Part shown: positions 1 to 3,881 of the stretch, one piece after another
Numbering within the stretch: position 1 is the stretch's first letter
Layout: each line of letters begins with the position of its first letter
NCBI GenBank assembly: GCA_014523625.1
Contig: JAATVP010000262.1
Location: 1-5,634 of the forward strand
DNA length: 5,634 nucleotides
From: Nitrososphaerales archaeon TH5896
GTDB taxonomy: Archaea; Thermoproteota; Nitrososphaeria; Nitrososphaerales; Nitrososphaeraceae
Reading direction: 5' to 3'
Program-made: the position numbers and the translations under genes
The notes under the pieces: model-generated
Seen by the model: the letters and a program-made list of their open reading frames with translations, nothing else
Database searches by the model: none
Told to the model about the DNA's origin: nothing

Positions 1-395
1 ACATTCGATTCTCTAAGCAGTTTCTGTGCTGCCATAATGAATGCTGCAGCGCTATCCTTGGAAGAGTTAATATCTACAGCTAATTGTTCTGCACTAGTTA
101 CTGCTAGATCCATTACTGATACGATCCCTGCCTCCTTGAGCGGAATAGCAAATGAATCAACGTTAGTATCCAAATATTTTTTCATAATATTCTGTAAATA
201 TTCACTCTGATTTAATATGACAACATTTGCGTTCTCAGAATAGATTGCAATAATAAACAAGGCGATAAAAATCAAAGCTGAAAGTGCAATACAAATAATC
301 TTGAGAATATCATAAGTGGAAGAATCATGTCGTATTATAGAATACGCTCTAAGTAAAGCATCTACTTTTAGCTTAGTATTCTCATCTTCGTCCAC
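1..395 (-). CDS. Single-pass membrane protein, N-terminal part (partial, runs off left edge)
   Basis: I do not recognise the family. The frame is open from a GTG at 395-393 to the left edge, giving 131 complete codons and no stop. An in-frame TGA at 416-414, with no ATG, GTG or TTG between it and the GTG, makes this the only ordinary start in view. The first 32 residues are hydrophilic and carry several basic residues (K8, K10, R16, R22, K32). Residues 33-51 form one strongly hydrophobic segment, read as a transmembrane helix. The following ~80 residues are soluble and helix-rich, with alanine-rich stretches near 97-107 and 115-127. By the positive-inside rule the N-terminus should be cytoplasmic and the C-terminal domain outside; that topology is inferred. 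A TATA-like tract lies 22-37 bases upstream of the GTG, which fits a leaderless mRNA. The C-terminus and function are unknown. Confidence 0.72.
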   Translation of the reverse strand, partial: MDEDENTKLKVDALLRAYSIIRHDSSTYDILKIICIALSALIFIALFIIAIYSENANVVILNQSEYLQNIMKKYLDTNVDSFAIPLKEAGIVSVMDLAVTSAEQLAVDINSSKDSAAAFIMAAQKLLRESN

Positions 396-416
396 AATGA
401 AGGTGATGCAAGGTCA

Positions 417-432
417 TATAAAAATAAAAAGG
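417..432 (-). promoter_or_regulatory. Candidate TATA box for the leftward membrane-protein gene
   Basis: On the minus strand the tract reads CCTTTTTATTTTTATA and ends 22 bases before the GTG at 395. An archaeal TATA element centred about 26 bases upstream of the start site would put transcription start at or within a few bases of the GTG, so the mRNA would be leaderless. No Shine-Dalgarno-like purine run precedes the GTG, which agrees with this. The site is inferred from spacing and composition only. Confidence 0.45.
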
Positions 433-774
433 TACTCCATTTTAGCTGTAGATGTTATGATACAGATAATACTATAAAGAGGATCGTAGAAGACTTCCTT
501 CTTGTAATAAAGAGGGTGGATACATGCTTTGATTCTACTGGTCCCTTTGTTCTATTCACAACTGGACTAGTTCAAGAAGCTTATAGCGACTAAATTTGAG
601 TGTAAGCAATTTAGAAAATTGGTTTTAGAATATCTGTACATAGTAAAAAAAAGTATTATACTAGTGATACCATTGACTACTTATAGATCGCTCTATCGCT
701 GCACGGACATGCAGTATAACTATCAATGATGATAATATACTATTTTTCTAGTAGAATGATCACTTCTAAGATCA

Positions 775-835
775 GATAATTACAATTGATGCAACAGCTA
801 AATATTTTAATTAAATACATACTAATGTAATTATC
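775..835. repeat. 10-bp inverted repeat upstream of the winged-helix gene
   Basis: GATAATTACA at 775-784 is exactly complemented by TGTAATTATC at 826-835, with 41 bases between. The right arm ends 21 bases before the candidate TATA box of the winged-helix gene. Widely spaced inverted half-sites upstream of a regulator gene can be an autoregulatory operator. In DNA this AT-rich a 10-bp match at this distance can also arise by chance, so the role is only a suggestion. Confidence 0.3.
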
Positions 836-855
836 AGTAATAATAGAAGGTTCAC

Positions 856-863
856 ATAAATAT
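856..863 (+). promoter_or_regulatory. Candidate TATA box for the winged-helix gene
   Basis: ATAAATAT ends 29 bases before the ATG at 893. A start site about 27 bases from the box centre would fall near 886, giving a leader of only a few bases. There is no Shine-Dalgarno motif between box and ATG (the sequence is T-rich), so a near-leaderless transcript is likely. Evidence is position and composition only. Confidence 0.45.
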
Positions 864-892
864 CTAGTTTACATGTTCTATTTGATTCTATT

Positions 893-1222
893 ATGAAATA
901 CAGAAGCAGAACAGAAATTGTAGGTCTGATCCTAGAGGCTGCAAATGGAGGAGGAGCAACCAAGACAAAAATAATGTACAAAGCATTTCTATCATTTGCT
1001 CAGCTCCGAGAATATCTTACAATGTTACAAGACAATAAACTTATCGAATATGAAGGTGGGAAGCCGACATATAGAACAACAGAAAAAGGAATGCGTTTAC
1101 TACATATCTATAACAAAATGTATGAATTAGTACCACCACTTACAACAATAGCTGCAACTGAGAAGGACATTAAAGTAGAACATAGTAGCAGCAGTAATGA
1201 TAGCGACATGAATTTTAGTTAA
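893..1222 (+). CDS. Winged-helix DNA-binding protein, 109 aa
   Basis: This is a small, probably cytoplasmic, transcription-regulator-like protein. The N-terminal ~75 residues show the layout of the short archaeal winged-helix proteins (HTH_45-like, numerous in Thaumarchaeota). A first helix opens with MKYRSRTEIVGLILEAAN, then a glycine turn (19-21), a second helix with TKIMYKA (25-31), a recognition-helix candidate FAQLREYLTMLQDN (35-48), a wing IEYEGGKPTYRTTEKG (51-66), and a helix MRLLHIYNKM (67-76). The tail (about 80-109) is polar, serine- and aspartate-rich and probably disordered. No effector domain, metal site or membrane segment is seen. The gene stands alone, divergent from the membrane-protein gene and convergent with the zinc-ribbon gene. 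The ATG start fits both the conserved N-terminus and the TATA spacing. Its targets are unknown; binding to its own upstream region is a guess from the inverted repeat there. Confidence 0.9.
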   Translation: MKYRSRTEIVGLILEAANGGGATKTKIMYKAFLSFAQLREYLTMLQDNKLIEYEGGKPTYRTTEKGMRLLHIYNKMYELVPPLTTIAATEKDIKVEHSSSSNDSDMNFS

Positions 1223-1231
1223 TGATAAAAA

Positions 1232-1357
1232 TCATAATTCATTGATTATAACTAGGAAGTGGGTAAGCATAATTTGGCTAGTAATAATTCGTACAGCTCT
1301 ATTTTGTCCTCGGGCTGTTTCCAAACACTTTTTTGACCATGTAATCCAAAAGTCCAT
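1232..1357 (-). CDS. Possible small ORF, 41 aa (doubtful)
   Basis: An ATG at 1357-1355 opens a 41-codon frame ending at TGA 1234-1232. It starts MDFWITWSKKCLETARGQN and ends in a hydrophobic stretch, IMLTHFLVII. I do not recognise it. The middle of this stretch (about 1290-1320) is richer in G and C than its surroundings, which could mean constraint. No clear TATA box sits at the right distance and the start has no ribosome-binding motif. It may be chance, a relic or a small membrane peptide; I rate it as probably not a gene. Confidence 0.15.
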   Translation of the reverse strand: MDFWITWSKKCLETARGQNRAVRIITSQIMLTHFLVIINEL

Positions 1358-1505
1358 GATTTTATGCCTTAATAAGGCAACTTAACTTAAAAAAATTAAA
1401 GAGTTAATTTACAATATTATAATATTTATGACATTTACAATCAAATAAGATTGCAAAAACATTGTATTGTATTATATTGTATCTGCCCAAGGGGATGACA
1501 TATTC

Positions 1506-1537
1506 TTATACTTATACTTCGAAATTATACTTCGAAA
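1506..1537. repeat. 13-bp tandem repeat abutting the zinc-ribbon stop codon
   Basis: TTATACTTCGAAA occurs twice head to tail at 1512-1524 and 1525-1537, preceded by a partial unit TTATAC at 1506-1511. The last base touches the stop codon (1538-1540) of the minus-strand zinc-ribbon gene, so the repeat forms the start of its 3' untranslated region. Each unit contains the palindrome TTCGAA, so two copies can pair as a 6-bp stem. It may be replication slippage or part of a terminator. Confidence 0.6.
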
Positions 1538-1681
1538 TCATTTACCTATTCTAAACATTTTAGTTCCGCAAGTAGTACAAATGCCTTGGGTAGCTGGTTT
1601 ACCATTTTTCATTGTGACCTTTTTTTCATCTTTCATTAGTCTTTTTGACTTACACTTAACGCAATATGCTTCCATACTCAT
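1538..1681 (-). CDS. Small zinc-ribbon protein, 47 aa
   Basis: The minus strand encodes a 47-residue protein beginning MSMEAYCVKCKSKR and ending KMFRIGK. Two CxxC knuckles (C7/C10 and C35/C38) are 24 residues apart, the layout of a minimal zinc ribbon. Between them lies a lysine-rich stretch with the pattern TMKNGKPATQG. The whole sequence resembles a short, well-conserved thaumarchaeal protein family (DUF5679-like from memory) whose job is not known. The basic character would suit nucleic acid or ribosome contact, but that is inference. A second ATG at 1675-1673 (MEAYC...) is an alternative start that fits the upstream TATA-like tract better for a leaderless mRNA, giving 45 residues. The gene stands alone. 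A longer plus-strand frame across the same stretch is its antisense shadow. Confidence 0.85.
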   Translation of the reverse strand: MSMEAYCVKCKSKRLMKDEKKVTMKNGKPATQGICTTCGTKMFRIGK

Positions 1682-1694
1682 GCAGTAAAAGAGC

Positions 1695-1705
1695 CTAAAT
1701 AAAAG
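1695..1705 (-). promoter_or_regulatory. Candidate TATA box for the zinc-ribbon gene
   Basis: On the minus strand the tract reads CTTTTATTTAG. Its centre is about 19 bases from the first ATG (1681) and about 25 from the second ATG (1675). The usual archaeal spacing therefore favours a leaderless transcript beginning at the second ATG. A second T-rich tract near 1712-1720 could serve the first ATG instead, so the call is tentative. Confidence 0.35.
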
Positions 1706-1947
1706 AAGTAGTGTAAAAAATGATTGTCAGAAAGCCTAGCGAGACTTATCCTTTTTAAATTATCGTTATGATACTATGATCCTAGATCTAATCCCAAGTA
1801 TGATTATTCTTGAAAGTATTTGTAAAGCTGATGATTATTTATATATTTAGTGCATAATACATCAGATAATTTGTAAATATAATTCGCTTTACTACCGTCG
1901 TTGAAAATCTTTCCAAGTCATAAGTATGTCATGCTATTCGATGTGAC

Positions 1948-2172
1948 GTGTACGGTATATGCATCGATATTAGTAAAGGTTCGAATTGCTGTCATCTGAT
2001 AAAGAGAATGTTTCCAGATTTTACACTAACACATCTGAAAGGGAAGGTTGTAGACAAGACGAGTTTCCAGTATAGGTTAAAAATGGTGCTACTTGTGGCT
2101 GTAGATGGAATTCAGCACTACATTCTAAGCCAAAGCAACAGTTGCCATTTCCAATGCATTAATATGTTCTAA
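1948..2172 (+). pseudogene. Possible degraded transposase fragment
   Basis: A GTG-started frame of 74 codons ends at TAA 2170-2172. Its second half reads FQYRLKMVLLVAVDGIQHY and then has a cysteine pair, CHFQC. This recalls the segment of some DDE transposases where a hydrophobic strand leads into an A-x-D-G-T-x-Y motif carrying the first catalytic aspartate, followed closely by a C-x-x-C pair. Here the threonine of DGT is isoleucine, the cysteines are three apart instead of two, and the frame stops right after, so no second or third catalytic residue is present. No terminal inverted repeats or target duplications were found. If the resemblance is real this is a relic, not an active element. 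It may equally be a chance open frame. Confidence 0.22.
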
Positions 2173-2318
2173 TCAGGACTAATAGACTAAAGTAATAATA
2201 AAAATTAATTCCACCTACAAACATAAAGGAAAATTACTAAATAAATGAATTGTTATCTATGGAAAGCAACAGCACAAGAAAAACCTTTGCCATATCATCA
2301 ATTAACAAAGTCTTCATA

Positions 2319-2420
2319 CTAATGGATAAAACCTATTGGTTTCAATCTCAATCTAATATCTTTGTGAAGTACTGGTATCGAAAGTGATTCTCGTAAAGCA
2401 TTATAGATTTGATTTGACAT
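2319..2420 (-). CDS. Possible small ORF, 33 aa
   Basis: An ATG at 2420-2418 opens a 33-codon frame ending at TAG 2321-2319. It starts MSNQIYNALRESLSIPVL and continues with a basic segment, KDIRLRLKPIGF. The sequence looks protein-like, with an amphipathic first half and basic second half, but I do not recognise it. An AT tract at 2435-2447 (minus strand ATATTATATTTTT) ends 15 bases upstream of the ATG, roughly right for a near-leaderless transcript. It would be divergent from glyA and share its promoter region. It could also be the surviving start of a longer lost gene. Confidence 0.25.
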   Translation of the reverse strand: MSNQIYNALRESLSIPVLHKDIRLRLKPIGFIH

Positions 2421-2478
2421 GTCTCTAGATTTTCAAAAATATAATATTCGATCAAATTATTTGTGTGTTTATGCAATG

Positions 2479-2487
2479 TTTTAAATT
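2479..2487 (+). promoter_or_regulatory. Candidate TATA box for glyA
   Basis: TTTTAAATT ends 27 bases before the glyA ATG. A start site about 27 bases from the box centre would fall near 2510, leaving a leader of about five bases. No Shine-Dalgarno motif lies in the A-rich stretch before the ATG. Spacing and composition are the only evidence. Confidence 0.45.
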
Positions 2488-2514
2488 AGGACAGAAAACG
2501 AAAATAGTAAATAT

Positions 2515-3840
2515 ATGAGTGCGAATGAGTTATTTGATAGAGTATTAAGTTTATTAAGAAAGCATCATGAATGGTTCAACAACTCTATCCCATTAATTGC
2601 AAGTGAGAATATACCTAGTCCAGCAGTAAGAGAGGCAATTATATCTGATTTCGGAAATAGGTATGCAGAAGGCTGGCCTGGTGAGAGAGTTTATGCAGGT
2701 TGCATATATATTGATCAAGTAGAGATAATATGTAACGATTTAGCGAAGAGGGTCTTTGGTGCAGAATTTGCTGATTGTAGGGCAACATCAGGAGTAGTAG
2801 CAAATCTTGCAATATATTCTGCATTTGCAGATCCAGGCGACTACATGATTGCTGCATCCATACCCACTGGCGGTCATATTTCACACGGTAAGAAAGAACA
2901 TTCTGGTACTGCAGGGTTGGTACATGGATTGAATATAGAACATTATCCCTTCTCAAAAGAAGAAATGACCATCGATGTAGATGCAACGAAGAAAAAGATC
3001 GAAGAAATGGCTAGATCGGGTAAGACACCAAAGTTAGGAATGTTTGGAGGAAGTCTATTTCTTTTCCCTCATCCTGTAAAGGAATTGGCTGACTTTATGC
3101 ATGATTACAATATTCATATTAATTACGATGGGGCTCATGTGGCTGGTCTAATTGCCGGAGGTAGATTTCAAGATCCATTGAGAGAAGGAGTGGATACGAT
3201 GACGATGAGTTCACACAAAACTTTATGGGGTCCCCAAGGAGGGATTATAGTTTCATACGAGAAACACGCAGAATCTATAAAAAAGGCAATCTTCCCTGGT
3301 AATACTAGTAGTCACCATCTTCACCATGTCGCAGGGAAGGCAATTGCACTGGCTGAATCACTAGAATTTGGAAAAGAGTATGCTACACAGGTAATCGCGA
3401 ATGCTCAAAAACTTGGAGAACAGCTTGCAGGTTTAGGTTTTGGAGTATTAGGAGAAAAGAGAGGATACACTGAATCACATCAAATCGCTGTTGATGTTTC
3501 AAAGTTTGGTGATGGAGGAACTGTTGAAAAAGATTTGGAGAATGCAAATATAATTCTGAATAGACAACTATTACCTGGAGACATTAAAGCGGGAAGACAT
3601 TATATGCATCCAAGCGGGATAAGGATCGGGGTTCCGGAGGTAACTAGGCTAGGAATGAAAGAAGATCAAATGATAGATATAGCTCATTTTATAAAACGAG
3701 TAGTAATTGAAAAGGAGAATCCAACTATTGTTGCAAATGACGTATCTAATTTTAGAAAAGAGTTTCAGAAAGTGCACTATACATTTGACGATATAACAGG
3801 TGCATATGAATATATTAGTCTAGTTAATAGATCTAAATAA
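2515..3840 (+). CDS. glyA: Serine hydroxymethyltransferase, 441 aa, complete
   Basis: This cytoplasmic, PLP-dependent fold-type I enzyme interconverts serine and glycine, moving the hydroxymethyl carbon to a pterin carrier to give the 5,10-methylene form. It supplies glycine and one-carbon units for biosynthesis. Whether the carrier is tetrahydrofolate or tetrahydromethanopterin cannot be read from the sequence. Family hallmarks are all present: PLIASEN (26-32), YAEGWPGERVYAGC (50-63), the GGHISHG loop with H121 (119-125), YDGAHVAG with the cofactor-contacting D205 and H208, MSSHKTLWGPQGG with the Schiff-base lysine K235, and PSGIRIGVPEVTR with R370 for the substrate carboxylate. The length is normal for the family. 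The ATG is fixed by the conserved N-terminus and by an in-frame TAA at 2482-2484. The gene is monocistronic in view, with a TATA-like box close upstream, and converges on the PolD gene 35 bases away. Confidence 0.97.
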   Translation: MSANELFDRVLSLLRKHHEWFNNSIPLIASENIPSPAVREAIISDFGNRYAEGWPGERVYAGCIYIDQVEIICNDLAKRVFGAEFADCRATSGVVANLAIYSAFADPGDYMIAASIPTGGHISHGKKEHSGTAGLVHGLNIEHYPFSKEEMTIDVDATKKKIEEMARSGKTPKLGMFGGSLFLFPHPVKELADFMHDYNIHINYDGAHVAGLIAGGRFQDPLREGVDTMTMSSHKTLWGPQGGIIVSYEKHAESIKKAIFPGNTSSHHLHHVAGKAIALAESLEFGKEYATQVIANAQKLGEQLAGLGFGVLGEKRGYTESHQIAVDVSKFGDGGTVEKDLENANIILNRQLLPGDIKAGRHYMHPSGIRIGVPEVTRLGMKEDQMIDIAHFIKRVVIEKENPTIVANDVSNFRKEFQKVHYTFDDITGAYEYISLVNRSK

Positions 3841-3856
3841 TAACAGAATATTATCA

Positions 3857-3881
3857 AAATAATCAACATCTTTGATTATTT
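3857..3881. terminator. Perfect hairpin between convergent glyA and PolD genes
   Basis: AAATAATCAA (3857-3866) and TTGATTATTT (3872-3881) are exact reverse complements around a 5-base loop, CATCT. The hairpin lies 16 bases after the glyA stop, and its right arm covers the PolD stop codon (3876-3878) and the last lysine codon (3879-3881). Being symmetric it could act on both convergent transcripts. Archaeal termination usually depends on T-runs, and only short ones flank the stem, so a role in termination or in protecting mRNA 3' ends is inferred. Confidence 0.5.

Larger units (their letters stand above)
396..892. other. Divergent intergenic spacer, no confident gene
   Basis: This AT-rich stretch of about 500 bases separates two divergent genes. 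It holds the two candidate TATA boxes and a 10-bp inverted repeat (775-784 and 826-835). A plus-strand frame is open from 372 to a TAA at 591-593 but has no usable start and overlaps the 5' end of the leftward gene; its translation includes YDTDNTIKRIVEDF and STGPFVLFTTG, which I do not recognise. It may be an eroded remnant or chance. I found no tRNA fold and no convincing C/D box pair here. Confidence 0.5.
1223..1537. other. Intergenic spacer between convergent genes, no confident gene
   Basis: This AT-rich spacer lies between the 3' ends of the winged-helix and zinc-ribbon genes. Just after the first gene, ATGAT and ATCAT (1222-1226 and 1231-1235) could form a small hairpin. GCCTT-AAT-AAGGC at 1366-1378 is another short hairpin, and 1413-1426 is a 14-bp AT-only palindrome that could easily be chance. 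A minus-strand ORF of 41 codons (1232-1357) is listed separately. The right end carries a tandem repeat directly after the zinc-ribbon stop codon. Confidence 0.45.
1682..2514. other. 833-base divergent spacer before glyA, possible gene remnants
   Basis: This long AT-rich stretch separates the leftward zinc-ribbon gene from rightward glyA. It contains promoter-like tracts at both ends, a 74-codon plus-strand frame that may be a transposase relic (1948-2172), a 33-codon minus-strand frame with a TATA-like tract (2319-2420), and an overlapping 42-codon plus-strand frame (2259-2387, starting MESNSTRKTF) that I take as chance. The rest has frequent stops in all frames I read. I see no tRNA, rRNA or CRISPR repeats. 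It looks like a region where insertions have decayed. Confidence 0.5.

Noticed and set aside
727..733. ATGATGA as a C box of a C/D box guide RNA
   Set aside because: No D box (CTGA) at a suitable distance and no internal C'/D' pair were seen.
1413..1426. 14-bp palindrome AATATTATAATATT
   Set aside because: It is made only of A and T in a very AT-rich spacer, where such palindromes are expected by chance; no link to a gene start.
1467..1688. Plus-strand 73-codon frame with a hydrophobic middle, resembling a small membrane protein
   Set aside because: It is antisense to the zinc-ribbon gene, whose cysteine pattern and conserved-looking sequence explain the open frame much better.
1975..1995. 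GGTTCGAAT resembling a tRNA T-loop
   Set aside because: The flanking five bases on each side do not pair, and no acceptor stem or anticodon arm could be found around it.
454..2107. Shared 10-mer GCTGTAGATG at about 455 and 2098, both coding AVD in one frame, suggesting two copies of the same transposase relic
   Set aside because: Several 10-base matches are expected by chance in a window of this size, and the similarity fades immediately on both sides.
2639..2986. Minus-strand 115-codon frame inside glyA
   Set aside because: It lies wholly antisense to conserved glyA sequence and its translation is leucine-, glutamine- and tyrosine-rich low-quality sequence; a shadow frame.
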